Shown here: piece by piece, positions 8,206 through 16,279 of the stretch | How the letters are laid out: every line of letters begins with the position of its first letter | How positions within the stretch are numbered: the first letter of the stretch is position 1 | From: Syntrophobacteraceae bacterium | GTDB lineage: Bacteria; Desulfobacterota; Syntrophobacteria; Syntrophobacterales; Syntrophobacteraceae | Direction: 5' to 3' | Length of the DNA stretch: 46,118 nt | Assembly (NCBI GenBank): GCA_031292195.1 | Contig: JARLHP010000150.1 | Span: forward strand, 1-46,118 | Program-made: the position numbers and the translations under genes | The notes under the pieces: generated by a model | What the model was told of the DNA's origin: nothing | Seen by the model: only the letters and a program-made list of their open reading frames with translations | The model's database searches: none

Positions 8206-8820
8206 ATGAATGAAGATTTCAAGGCCCTGCTGGGTGAAGCCGTAAGGTTCCATGGCCACCTCTGCGGCGGGCAGGTCATAGGCGTAAGAATGGCCATGGC
8301 TGGCCTAAGAGAGCTGGGTATCAAGGAGCCCCGGGGAAAAGAGGGCCGGGACTTGGTGATTTTCGTCGAAATCGACCGGTGTCCCGTCGACGCCATCATT
8401 GCCGTCACCGGCAGGACTCCGGGCAGGCGGAGCATCAAGATGATGGACTACGGCAAGCAGGCGGCGACCTTTGTGGATGCCGGCGCCTCGAGGGCCGTTA
8501 GAGTGAGCGTAAAAACCGGCTGTTTTGAAAAAGCCGCCTTGATCGCCCGGACCCTTGCCGGCTTCCAGGATGAACAGCAGGCTCTTTACGAAGCCCTGGC
8601 TGCGATGGACGAAGAGGAGCTCTTGAGCATCCGCCGGGTGAGTGTGGCCATAGAGCCGCGGGACCTTCCCGGGGAAGCGCTCCAGACCGTAGTCTGTCAG
8701 AAGTGCGGAGAAACGGTGAAGGACATGCGACAGGTCGGCGGCAACGGGCTTATCCTTTGCAAACCCTGCGCCCTGGGCCTTTGCTATTACAAGGAGATCC
8801 CAAGTGAAACCGATGCTTGA
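8206..8820 (+). CDS. FmdE family protein with C-terminal zinc ribbon
   Basis: A 204-residue protein of the FmdE family (named from the molybdenum formylmethanofuran dehydrogenase operon). Near the N-terminus it has FHGHLCGGQVIGVRMA, the family's signature His/Cys motif. It also has EIDRCPVDAI and GKQAATF, and a C-terminal zinc ribbon (CQKCGETV ... LCKPC). The ATG at 8206 has GAGGAGG just upstream; the 18 earlier in-frame residues have no support. The family is linked to molybdenum/tungsten enzymes, but its reaction is not established. It is probably translationally coupled to the next gene, whose start lies inside it. Confidence 0.88.
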   Translation: MNEDFKALLGEAVRFHGHLCGGQVIGVRMAMAGLRELGIKEPRGKEGRDLVIFVEIDRCPVDAIIAVTGRTPGRRSIKMMDYGKQAATFVDAGASRAVRVSVKTGCFEKAALIARTLAGFQDEQQALYEALAAMDEEELLSIRRVSVAIEPRDLPGEALQTVVCQKCGETVKDMRQVGGNGLILCKPCALGLCYYKEIPSETDA

Positions 8821-9616
8821 CTGGAACGAAATTTGGCGAAGTACTCAGGTCGAAAAATGTAGTCTGCACCGCGATCCCGCTTTTTGGGACAAGCGGGCGC
8901 CCGAGTTTACCCGCCATGCCACGGAAAGCGACTATATAGGCCAGTTTCTGCGGATCATGAAACCCGAGCCTGACTGGAGCGTGCTCGACATCGGGTGCGC
9001 GGCGGGGACCCTGGCCGTTCCCCTTGCTCCGGCGGTTAAATCCATTACCGCCCTCGACCCTTCCGATGTGATGCTCTCGCTTCTCGAAGAACGCTGCCGC
9101 AACCGGGACATTTGCAATATAAGGGCCGTAAAGGGCAGGTGGCAGGACGACTGGAATGACCTGGGCATTGGCATCCACGATGTGGCCATAGCCTCGCGGT
9201 CCCTCATGGTGGAGGACCTGCGCCAGGCTGTCCTCAAGCTCCAAAGCTGCGCGCTCAAGAGGGTTTACATCACTACCCTGGTCGATGACGGCCCTTATGA
9301 CCGCAGGATTGTCGAGGCGGTCAGCAGGAAGTTCTCCCACGGGGCCGATTACATAGTCGTATACAATCTGCTGCGCCAGATGGGAATTTACGCCAACATC
9401 AACATTACCGTGACCCCCAAGGACGAAACTTACGCCAGCCTTGAGGAGGCCCTCGATTCGATGCGCTGGATGATTTACGAAATGTCCCCTGTAGAAGAGT
9501 ATAAGCTCCGGAGCTACCTGCGGGGTTGCCTTGTCCTGGATGGCGGAAGGTGGAAATTGCCTTATGCGCGGATCGAACGCTGGGCGGTTATTTGGTGGAA
9601 TAGAACCCGGGACTGA
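8804..9616 (+). CDS. Class I SAM-dependent methyltransferase
   Basis: A 270-residue cytoplasmic methyltransferase. The SAM-binding motif I VLDIGCAAGTLAVPLA is at about residues 63-78, followed by acidic ALDPSDVML (motif II) and an AIASRSLMVEDL post-motif. A GTG start at 8804 has AAGGAG seven bases upstream; an ATG at 8813 is possible. It overlaps the end of the FmdE gene by 17 bases, suggesting coupled translation and a shared job. The substrate is unknown. Modification of a metal-binding ligand or cofactor is a guess from the neighbours. Confidence 0.85.
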   Translation: MKPMLDWNEIWRSTQVEKCSLHRDPAFWDKRAPEFTRHATESDYIGQFLRIMKPEPDWSVLDIGCAAGTLAVPLAPAVKSITALDPSDVMLSLLEERCRNRDICNIRAVKGRWQDDWNDLGIGIHDVAIASRSLMVEDLRQAVLKLQSCALKRVYITTLVDDGPYDRRIVEAVSRKFSHGADYIVVYNLLRQMGIYANINITVTPKDETYASLEEALDSMRWMIYEMSPVEEYKLRSYLRGCLVLDGGRWKLPYARIERWAVIWWNRTRD

Positions 9617-9708
9617 ATTGATTCGGAGCTCGCTCCTCAATTTCGCCTGTATGGGGTCTGCGGTATGCTTGCGGGGTCGCAGCCTCCGGATGATCGGGGG
9701 AAGCTGCC

Positions 9709-10746
9709 GTGTGCTGGGATGATGTGGCCCTGGCTTTTCCGGGCTCTTTTGAGGAAGGCCTGCCCGGGGAATCGAACCCGGTGGAGGACATCGAGATTTC
9801 CGAATGGGTGTTCGGAGGATTTCGGGCCTCTCAGGCGTGTCGTCGTGAAACCGCTGTGGGACTGGTGCTAGCCATTTGTCTTCACGTCGCCATACCTGCC
9901 CTGATTTTGCTTCTGGGTTTTCTTTTGGCCGTCCCGTCCGTATCCCAACAGCCTTTTGTAACGGTTAGCCTGGTAAGCCTGCCAGGTGCGGGCAAAGGCT
10001 TGGGAGGTTCTCCTGGCGCCCCCGGGTCACCAGGGGCCGGTGTGTCCGGGGCCGAGGGAAAACTCGCTTCTCCGAACCCGCCAAAGAGTCCGGCGGAGGC
10101 GCCAAAGAAACCGCAAACGGTGCCGCGGATTGTATTTACGCACTCCGTAAAACCGGCCGAGCATATATCGATCCGAAAGCCTCGTCCTTTCCGCCGCCCG
10201 AAGGAGAAGGTCGAAAGGACTGCCGAACCTTCTGCTGAACTTTTTTCCAAACCGGCGCCTCACCGGGATGTGGTGCGCGGTGATCCGCCCGATAGGCCTG
10301 CATTTCCTCCTGCGGGTGGGCCGTCGGCCCCGGTTGCGGCCGCTTCCGGCACAGGGCAAGGTTCCAAAGGCCGTGGAGTCGGCGCTGGCTCGCTTCCAGG
10401 CTCAGGCGGCGGAGGAGGTCGGGGAGGTTCGGGAACTGGAACCGGATCGGGAGGACTCGGCTTAAATCAGGTTGACATACCGCCTGTTCCGATTAAAAAA
10501 GTGGAACCGCAATTTCCCGATTTCGCCAGACAAATGGGTATTTCGGGCAAAGTGGTGCTCAGATTTTTGGTGGGGCCGGATGGAAGGGTCGCCAGGGCTT
10601 CAGTCGTCGCCGCGCAGCCTCAGGGGGTTTTCAATCGATGCGCGCTGGAAGCTATAGGCGAGTGGAGATTCAAACCCGGCCGCTACAGGGGAAAACCGGT
10701 GGCGGTCTGGGTCGAACTGCCGGTGAGTTTTCGGCTCTCCAGGTAG
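9709..10746 (+). CDS. tonB: TonB energy-transducing protein
   Basis: A 345-residue inner-membrane/periplasmic protein. An N-terminal cytoplasmic stretch is followed by one membrane helix (about 50-75), a long proline- and glycine-rich periplasmic linker (PPKSPAEAPKKP, then a Gly-rich run), and a C-terminal TonB domain (about 255-345). The TonB domain has PQFPDFARQMGISGKVVLRF, GPDGRV and ALEAIGEWRFKPGRYRGKPV, as expected. It would pass proton-motive force to the receptor at 5868. No exbB or exbD lies nearby, so it must use ones encoded elsewhere. The start is a GTG with GGGGGAAG upstream; the ~45 residues before the helix are longer than usual. Confidence 0.88.
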   Translation: MCWDDVALAFPGSFEEGLPGESNPVEDIEISEWVFGGFRASQACRRETAVGLVLAICLHVAIPALILLLGFLLAVPSVSQQPFVTVSLVSLPGAGKGLGGSPGAPGSPGAGVSGAEGKLASPNPPKSPAEAPKKPQTVPRIVFTHSVKPAEHISIRKPRPFRRPKEKVERTAEPSAELFSKPAPHRDVVRGDPPDRPAFPPAGGPSAPVAAASGTGQGSKGRGVGAGSLPGSGGGGGRGGSGTGTGSGGLGLNQVDIPPVPIKKVEPQFPDFARQMGISGKVVLRFLVGPDGRVARASVVAAQPQGVFNRCALEAIGEWRFKPGRYRGKPVAVWVELPVSFRLSR

Positions 10747-10761
10747 ACAGAGGAGATTTGT

Positions 10762-11289
10762 ATGAAAACCGTGATGAAGAGCATACAAGACGGTGATTCC
10801 AAGGGATTTGCGGGCAACGCGCCGGAATCCGGACAGGCCGGCGCCATCCCCTTTGCCGGGGCTCTGCGGGTAACCGGCAGAGTCAAGGAGCCTCTTGTCC
10901 TTTCCCTCGAAGAGCTTGTCGGGATGGAAACGGAGGAGGCAGGCGACATAGCGGTAAATTGCGGAGAGGGGACTCCCGTGGGAAGAATCGAGAGCTGCCG
11001 GGGAGTGCTCCTGGAAAACGTGATCGGAAAGGCCTCGGTCATCAAGGAAGATCACAACGATACGAAAAAGATGTTCATCGTGGCTTCGGCCTCCGATGGC
11101 TATAAGGCCGTCTTTTCCTGGCAGGAGATATTCAACACTCCAATAGGCGGCGGCGTGATGGTCCTGATTGAAAGGGATGGAAAGCCGCTTGGGTCTGGTG
11201 GCCTCGAACTTATTTCCCTCCAGGACTATTTCAGCGGACCGAGATATGTAAAAGGGCTGGAGACCATCGAGGTTCTTATGGTCGCATGA
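10762..11289 (+). CDS. Small sulfite-oxidase-type molybdopterin-binding domain protein
   Basis: A 175-residue protein made up almost entirely of an oxidoreductase molybdopterin-binding fold (PF00174-like): VTGRVKEPLVLSLEELVGM near the start, a conserved cysteine in AVNCGEG, the SCRGVLLENVI stretch, DGYKAVFSWQEI, and the ending ISLQDYFSGPRYVKGLETIEV. No signal peptide or dimerisation domain is seen, so it is probably cytoplasmic. It has a good ribosome site (AGAGGAG) and lies 15 bases after tonB. It may bind the cofactor rather than act as a full oxidoreductase. Its place in a Mo/W uptake locus fits a storage, delivery or sensing role, but that is inference. Confidence 0.78.
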   Translation: MKTVMKSIQDGDSKGFAGNAPESGQAGAIPFAGALRVTGRVKEPLVLSLEELVGMETEEAGDIAVNCGEGTPVGRIESCRGVLLENVIGKASVIKEDHNDTKKMFIVASASDGYKAVFSWQEIFNTPIGGGVMVLIERDGKPLGSGGLELISLQDYFSGPRYVKGLETIEVLMVA

Positions 11290-11338
11290 GCGTTCGACCG
11301 AGAGGCCCCGGCGCCATCTTCGCCCGGGGACTCGAACC

Positions 11339-11379
11339 ACCGCCTGTCGGCGCGATCCTCTACCGTGGCGGCAGGCGGT
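11339..11379. other. Inverted repeat in 11290-11659 intergenic region
   Basis: ACCGCCTG (11339-11346) pairs with CAGGCGGT (11372-11379) around a 25-base loop. It lies 50 bases past the molybdopterin-binding protein gene and lacks a T-run, so a factor-independent terminator is not supported. The rest of this 370-base gap has no ORF I trust. Confidence 0.3.
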
Positions 11380-11586
11380 TGTAACGGCCCGCAAACGGCC
11401 TGTTTACCTTCTTTTACGTCCACTACTACGTCCACTACCTCCCTTCGAACACGTTCGCACGCTGAGCTTCCTATCGTTTCTTTTCTCTGAGCTGATTTAT
11501 CGAAAAGGCAGGCAGAAGCCAGGAATGCCGGGAGCCCTGAATTCTTTGGCTTCTCGCAGTGGATGTCAAGGTGTATAGTGGTAATT

Positions 11587-11609
11587 ATAAGCTTTTCGTC
11601 ATAAGCTTT
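11587..11609. promoter_or_regulatory. Direct-repeat operator candidate before the XRE-PBP regulator
   Basis: ATAAGCTTT occurs twice, at 11587-11595 and 11601-11609, 14 bases start to start, about 50 bases before the regulator start. Each copy contains the palindrome AAGCTT. A repeated box so close to a gene for an HTH regulator is consistent with autoregulation. Confidence 0.35.
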
Positions 11610-11659
11610 ACGGCCGTTCCTGTCCCGGAGACCGGGGAAAATGCTGCGGAGGACATACC

Positions 11660-12778
11660 ATGAAGACCGAAAAGGAGCAGGTTGTTTGTAATCTCAGGTC
11701 GGTTCGCAAGGCAAGTGGGCTTTCTCAGAGCGAACTGGCCGCGAGAGTGGGCGTAAAGCGCCAGGCCGTCTATGACATGGAGACCGGGCGGTATGTGCCC
11801 AACACTGCTCTTGCGCTCAAAATTGCAAGAGAACTGGGCTGTAAGGTCGAAACTCTATTTTCCCTCGATGACTCGGAAGACGAAAAACCCATAACGTTGG
11901 TTGAAAAAGCTGAAGCCTCCAATACCAGGGTTTCGGTGGCCTGCGTTCGGGATCGGCTCTTTGCCTACCCGCTGGACGGAAAGTGGCTTTTAAGGGATGG
12001 CTTTCAGGCTGCGGACGGCCTGCTCTCGCCCGATAGCGGCCATGTGCAGCTCCTTCAGGGGGGGCGAATCGACCGGAAGATTTTGTTGCTTGGCTGCGAT
12101 CCGGCCTTTGCCATCCTGGCTGCTCGCGCATCCGTGCGGTCGGCGGACGTGGTCGTCCAGTGCCGATTCGCTTCGAGTCGCCTCGCCCTGGAAAGAGTTG
12201 CCTCGGGTTACGCCCATATCGCAGGAACGCACCTCCACAACGTGCCTTCGGTCGAATCCAACCTGTGCTTCGCTCGCAAGATGCTTCCCGGCGCCAAAGC
12301 CACCGTGGTCGCTTTCTCGTCTTTCGAGGAAGGTCTCATGGTTGCGGCCGGAAATCCACGCCGGATACGTTCGGTGGCAGACCTTGCAACAGAAGGCACC
12401 AGATTCGTTAACCGCGAACCCGGCGCCGCCCTGCGCACCCTCCTCGATGAACGTTTGGCGCAGGCCGGGATTTCGGGCGATGCGATCGATGGATACGACA
12501 GGCTCCTTCCCAGCCACAACCTGTGCGCCCAGATGGTTGCCTTCTGCATGGCCGACGCCGCCCCGGGGCTTCGGGCGGTAGCCGTCGCCTACGGTTTGGA
12601 CTTTGTTCCCATGGAGGCCGTGCGTTGCGATCTGGTGATCCCTTCCGATTTTATGGAGCTTCCCGCCGTCAAGGTCCTGCTCGACGTACTTCAGATGCGC
12701 TCGCTCCGCGACGAACTCTCCGCTTTGCCCGGCTACGAATCTTCCTGCACCGGCAAGGTGATCGGAGAGGTACCCTGA
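11660..12778 (+). CDS. XRE-family regulator fused to a molybdate-binding-like (PBP) domain
   Basis: A 372-residue one-component regulator. Residues ~8-62 are a Cro/C1-type HTH (SGLSQSELAARVGVKRQAVYDMETGRYVPNTALALKIARELG). Residues ~85-365 resemble a periplasmic-binding-protein fold of the kind found in 'transcriptional regulator of molybdate metabolism, XRE family' (COG1910-like): LLGCDPAFAILAARA, SGYAHIAGTHLHN, FVNREPGAALRTLLDERL and SHNLCAQMVAFCMADAAPGL are family hallmarks. It presumably senses molybdate, tungstate or the molybdenum cofactor and controls this locus. GGAGGA precedes the ATG, and a repeated ATAAGCTTT box lies upstream. The ligand has not been shown by anything in the sequence itself. 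Confidence 0.88.
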   Translation: MKTEKEQVVCNLRSVRKASGLSQSELAARVGVKRQAVYDMETGRYVPNTALALKIARELGCKVETLFSLDDSEDEKPITLVEKAEASNTRVSVACVRDRLFAYPLDGKWLLRDGFQAADGLLSPDSGHVQLLQGGRIDRKILLLGCDPAFAILAARASVRSADVVVQCRFASSRLALERVASGYAHIAGTHLHNVPSVESNLCFARKMLPGAKATVVAFSSFEEGLMVAAGNPRRIRSVADLATEGTRFVNREPGAALRTLLDERLAQAGISGDAIDGYDRLLPSHNLCAQMVAFCMADAAPGLRAVAVAYGLDFVPMEAVRCDLVIPSDFMELPAVKVLLDVLQMRSLRDELSALPGYESSCTGKVIGEVP

Positions 12779-12782
12779 GCTT

Positions 12783-13360
12783 ATGTCCAGTCTTTTTGAA
12801 AAAACCTCCATTAAGTCTATCGAACTTGACAACCGGTCCATCCGCAGCGCCACCTGGTCGGGAGTGGCTGACAAAAGAGGCTTCGTGACCGTCCTGGCCA
12901 TGAGTTTCTATGGTCGTCTTTCCATGGGAGCATCAATCAGTTTCTTTCAGGGGCCTCCAACCGCAGGTCCGATGCGTATGGCGGAGACATTACCGGGCGC
13001 TACCGCTTCCTTGGCGAAGTTATGGAATCGGTCAAAGGGGCTGTGGGGAGAGACTACCCGGTTCTCGTCAAACTCAGCGGAAACGACTGCTTCGAAGGGG
13101 GCCTTACGACCGGGGAATGTGTCGACGTGGCGCGCCGGTTGGTTGACGACGGGATCGACTGCATCGAAGTTAGCGCCGGGAGCAGGGCGTCAGCCGGGGG
13201 GCATGGTCCCGTCTCGGACTCATATGGTGCGGGAGGAAGACGAAGCATATCTTGCCCAACTTGCCGGTCTTTTCGAGGAGAAGGTCTCTGTGCCGGTTGT
13301 CACCGTGGGCGGGATTCGGTCTCTACCCGTGATTTCCCGAATTCTCTTCAAGGTCTGGGC
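12783..13360 (+). pseudogene. Degraded NADH:flavin oxidoreductase (Old Yellow Enzyme family)
   Basis: The pieces of an OYE-family enzyme are spread over two frames. Frame 1 gives the N-terminus (LFEKTSIKSIELDNRSIRSATWSGVADKRGFVT), which then loses similarity. In another frame, around 12930-13200, comes INQFLSGASNRRSDAYGGDI, then TGRYRFLGEVMESVKGAVG and YPVLVKLSGNDCFEGG, typical of the middle of the family. The frame then shifts back to give EEDEAYLAQLAG and VPVVTVGGIRS. About 130 residues between the first two pieces are missing, and so is the end. At least one deletion and two frameshifts make a functional product very unlikely. It starts only four bases after the regulator stop, so it may once have been co-transcribed. 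Confidence 0.8.
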
Positions 13361-13830
13361 ATATCCTGCAAGGTCCAAAGAAAACAAAAAGAACGCGGCG
13401 GTCGGATGTAATCCGAAAAGGAAGGTTTCACGCTTCCTTCGTGCGCTATTCGGAATTTTTCTCGCGCACGCGGAAAAAACAGAAGCCAACCAGTGGGGCA
13501 GACCGGTCGGCTTCGAGGAGGAAAGAGTTGGTTTTCGCTTTCATAAGAAAAGCAACTTTAATACCAGGTAGATGTTTAACCCTATTAAAATAATGAATAC
13601 ACATAGTTATACAGTGTGTGCCACTGATTGCCGAAAATAAAATCCAGCCGAAATCCAGCCATTTATCGACGAATTACGCCATGATCGAGTCATCTGTACG
13701 GCTGTTTTAATGGGGTGAATCTGGTAAGCGACAGCAAGGTCCGGGAAAACATCAGCGCTAAAAGTTAAATTGCCCGCATCGGGGCGATCGAATATACTAC
13801 TGAAAAATCCTATCGTGCCTGGGGGAAGTG
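13361..13830. other. Intergenic, no gene seen
   Basis: The region between the decayed oxidoreductase and the CysQ-like gene. In-frame readthrough after the pseudogene has no family resemblance. Small repeats are visible: a GGAAG/CTTCC hairpin near 13422-13440, an ACACA/TGTGT inverted pair near 13600-13620, and AAATCCAGCC twice near 13640. No promoter or RNA could be assigned confidently. Confidence 0.4.
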
Positions 13831-14664
13831 ATGGACCTCGATTTTGTGCGTGATCTTGTGGTGGAAGCGGGAAGGGGCGTCCTCGACGTCTGTGAAGAGG
13901 CCTTGAGCGCTGGAAAAGAAATCCTCTCATTATTGGAACTCGCATCGGGCAGGGCTCACCGTATTATCTCCCGGGGGCTCCAGTCCTGCTGTCAGGACAT
14001 CCCCGTGATCTCGAAAGAAGATAGAGATGCGGCCCGCTCGCCCGGAGTGGATTTGTCCCGATTTTGGCTTGTCGACCCACTGGATGGCGCCGGCGAAGGC
14101 ATGTTGGACAGTGGCGAGTTCACAGTCAATATTGCTTTGGTAGAACGGGATATGCCTGTTTGGGGAGTAGTTTACGCTCCAGTCCGGCAGACCCTGTATC
14201 TTGCGGCCAAAGGGGAGGGTTGTTGGAAATTGCATGACGGTAAAAGGGAGCGGCTGCAAGTGAACGTTCCGGCCATCGGGGCGCCTACGCGTGTTGTGGT
14301 CAACCGATCCCGTATATCGCCGGATACCGTGTTGCTTATCGATTTTCTGCCCAGCAGTGCGACCGTTGGCAGGGAGAGTGCTCTCAAATTCTGCTCGATA
14401 GCCGAAGGGGAGGCCGATTTCTATCCTCAGTTGGATGCTACACGCGAGTGGGAAACGGCCGCCGGCCAGTTAATAGTTATGGAGGCTGGAGGGGTAATGA
14501 CGGATTTGGAAGGCAAACCCTTCACCTATAACAAGGCCGGTCTTGAGAACGGCCCGTTCCTTGTGGCGCCGAGCCTGGGCTGGTTAGAAAATATGAACCT
14601 TCTCAATTGCCGCAAAAGGCTTGCTGAATGGCAACTGGACTACTGCGCCATGTCATGCAGGTAG
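13831..14664 (+). CDS. cysQ: CysQ-like 3'(2'),5'-bisphosphate nucleotidase (inositol monophosphatase family)
   Basis: A 277-residue protein with the lithium-sensitive phosphatase metal site WLVDPLDGAGE (canonically DPLDGTKE), then GEFTVNIALVE and the second motif LDATREWETAAGQLIVMEAGG (canonically WDTAAGQ...EAGG). The layout and length match CysQ, which removes the 3'-phosphate from PAP during sulfate assimilation. Oddities are DGA-G in place of DGTK, EWETAAG in place of WDTAAG, and SKED where SEE is usual. These departures could mean altered substrate choice within the inositol monophosphatase family. GGGGGAAG lies just before the ATG. Confidence 0.8.
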   Translation: MDLDFVRDLVVEAGRGVLDVCEEALSAGKEILSLLELASGRAHRIISRGLQSCCQDIPVISKEDRDAARSPGVDLSRFWLVDPLDGAGEGMLDSGEFTVNIALVERDMPVWGVVYAPVRQTLYLAAKGEGCWKLHDGKRERLQVNVPAIGAPTRVVVNRSRISPDTVLLIDFLPSSATVGRESALKFCSIAEGEADFYPQLDATREWETAAGQLIVMEAGGVMTDLEGKPFTYNKAGLENGPFLVAPSLGWLENMNLLNCRKRLAEWQLDYCAMSCR

Positions 14665-14684
14665 ACTGCCGGGGGAGATCGCTG

Positions 14685-15080
14685 ATGAACAAGATTATCA
14701 CGGCCGCGGTTATCTTTGCCCTGCTGGGGTTGTTTGCCCCGGCACATGCCGGGACGATCACTCCGGAAGAAGCGGCGAAGTTCACAGGCAGCCAGGAGAC
14801 TGTTTGCGGCAAGGTTGTCCGGGCCTTTTACGCTGCTAAGGCCAAAGGGCAGCCCACTTTGTTGAACCTGGCCGGTGTTTCCTCGGATCGGGTCTTCACC
14901 GTGGTGATCTGGGGGGAGGACAGGAACAAATTCGAAAAACCTCCTGAATCCCTGTATAGCGGAAAGAAGGTTTGTGTGACTGGAAGGATAAAGGTCTATC
15001 GCGGTCGCCCCGAGATCATCGTAAGAGACCCGTCACAGATAGAAGCGAGGGGTGTGCCGGAGGTTGAAACACCCAAATAA
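14685..15080 (+). CDS. Exported small OB-fold-like protein
   Basis: A 131-residue protein with a clear signal peptide (MNKIITAAVIFALLGLFAPAHA). The mature part, ITPEEAAKFTGSQETVCGKVVRAFYAAKAKGQPTL, then FTVVIWGEDRNKF, GKKVCVTGRIKVYRGRPEIIV and a final PSQI, reads like a small OB-fold (tRNA_anti/thermonuclease-neighbour type) of the kind found in exported nucleic-acid-binding-like proteins. Two cysteines are conserved in spacing. The start at 14685 is supported by GGGGGAGA upstream; the frame extends further 5' without support. It lies 20 bases after the CysQ gene, so it is probably co-transcribed. Its function is unknown. Confidence 0.65.
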   Translation: MNKIITAAVIFALLGLFAPAHAGTITPEEAAKFTGSQETVCGKVVRAFYAAKAKGQPTLLNLAGVSSDRVFTVVIWGEDRNKFEKPPESLYSGKKVCVTGRIKVYRGRPEIIVRDPSQIEARGVPEVETPK

Positions 15081-15380
15081 GTTGTCCTTTTTGAAAGCTG
15101 TCATGAAAACGGCGTGGCCGTGGTCAGCGGTCGCCATGGGAAAAAATAGCGCTGCCGCCACAGGCTTAAACTAATCTGTGCACGCACAGCCAGCCCCCTA
15201 ACGCTCGGGTTGCAGACCTGTCACAAACGCGGAAATCTCGCTCGCGAGAATGAAAGACAAGGGGCGACCTCACCTGCCGGCGATATTTTCTTGCCAACGT
15301 GCCCTCGAATGCTCTATTTTTCAGGTCCTTAGCCATTGTTTGATATTTGCTGTCTAACCGCCGCTGGGAGCTGACTTTCG
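15081..15380. other. Intergenic, no gene seen
   Basis: A 300-base gap upstream of uppP. I see no ORF, tRNA or clear terminator. A promoter for uppP is expected here but no convincing -35/-10 pair was found. Confidence 0.3.
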
Positions 15381-16241
15381 ATGATGTATTTTAAAATAAT
15401 AATACTGGCGATCCTTCAGGGGGCATGCGAACTCTTGCCCGTATCGAGTTCGGCCCACGTGATAATCGCCGAAAAACTCATGGGCATTGATCCGGTTACC
15501 CCTGCCATGACTCTATTGCTCGTCATGCTTCACACCGGGACAATGTTTGCCGTCATTCTATACTTCCGCCGAGCTTGGAAAGAGAGCTATTTTAAATCCA
15601 AAGAGACTTTCCGCAGCGCTGCCTTGCTCGTTTTGGTGGCCACGTGTCTGACTGTGGCTATTGGTTTTGTTCTGAAAGAAATTATCGAGAAGATTTTCCT
15701 GCGGGGGACGCCTCATGCGCAAGTGGAGATGATATTCGGAAATCTGGGTCTCATCGGGACCTCCCTATTGGTCGTGGGCATTTTGATAATCTTTTCGGAC
15801 CGGCGGGAAAATGGCCGACGGGTGCCGAGGGACGTAAGCTTGAGGGAGTCGGCGTGGATTGGGGCCGTTCAGGCGCTCTGCCTCCCCTTCAGGGGGTTTT
15901 CCCGCTCGGGCGCCACTATTTCAACGGGCCTGCTAACCGGCGTTACTAGAAAGGAAGTCGAAGAATTCAGCTTTGCACTTGTTGTTGTGCTTACCCCTCC
16001 GATAATCGTAAAAGAGGTGTATCGGCTGCTTGAAGCTCACAGTGCTGTGTCCCGCGGAGCTCCGGGCCTCTTTGACCTTTTCATCCCCAGTATTTTCGGA
16101 ATGGTTGTCAGCTTCCTGGCGGGTCTGCTGGCGCTAAGATGGCTGTCCAACTGGCTCGAGGCGGGCAGGTGGAAGTATTTCGGCTATTGGTGTCTTACCG
16201 TTGCAGCCATCGCACTTTATCTCTATCATACCGGTCTTTAG
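15381..16241 (+). CDS. uppP: Undecaprenyl-diphosphate phosphatase UppP (BacA)
   Basis: A 286-residue integral membrane enzyme that converts undecaprenyl pyrophosphate to the monophosphate lipid carrier used for cell-wall and polysaccharide synthesis; its loss gives bacitracin sensitivity in known members. The N-terminal motif QGACELLPVSSSAHVIIAEKL carries the catalytic Glu and Ser cluster (here E in ACELLP, usually EGLTEFLPVSS). The second motif is ALCLPFRGFSRSGATISTGLL (the RSG(A)T motif). Seven or eight hydrophobic segments follow the family plan. The N-terminal motif departs slightly from the consensus, but the catalytic pattern is kept. The gene is monocistronic and convergent with the next one. 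Confidence 0.93.
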   Translation: MMYFKIIILAILQGACELLPVSSSAHVIIAEKLMGIDPVTPAMTLLLVMLHTGTMFAVILYFRRAWKESYFKSKETFRSAALLVLVATCLTVAIGFVLKEIIEKIFLRGTPHAQVEMIFGNLGLIGTSLLVVGILIIFSDRRENGRRVPRDVSLRESAWIGAVQALCLPFRGFSRSGATISTGLLTGVTRKEVEEFSFALVVVLTPPIIVKEVYRLLEAHSAVSRGAPGLFDLFIPSIFGMVVSFLAGLLALRWLSNWLEAGRWKYFGYWCLTVAAIALYLYHTGL

Positions 16242-16279
16242 CTCCGTGTGTGGCCGTTTGGCGGGATTGATCGACAGAA

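Noticed and set aside
9763-9783. T-arm-like sequence on the minus strand (CCGGGTTCGATTCCCCGGGC type)
   Set aside because: No matching acceptor, D-arm or anticodon arm nearby, and it lies inside the tonB coding region.
11318-11345. tRNA T-loop-like GGTTCGAGTCC on the minus strand
   Set aside because: Stem pairing fails, and no other tRNA parts are present.
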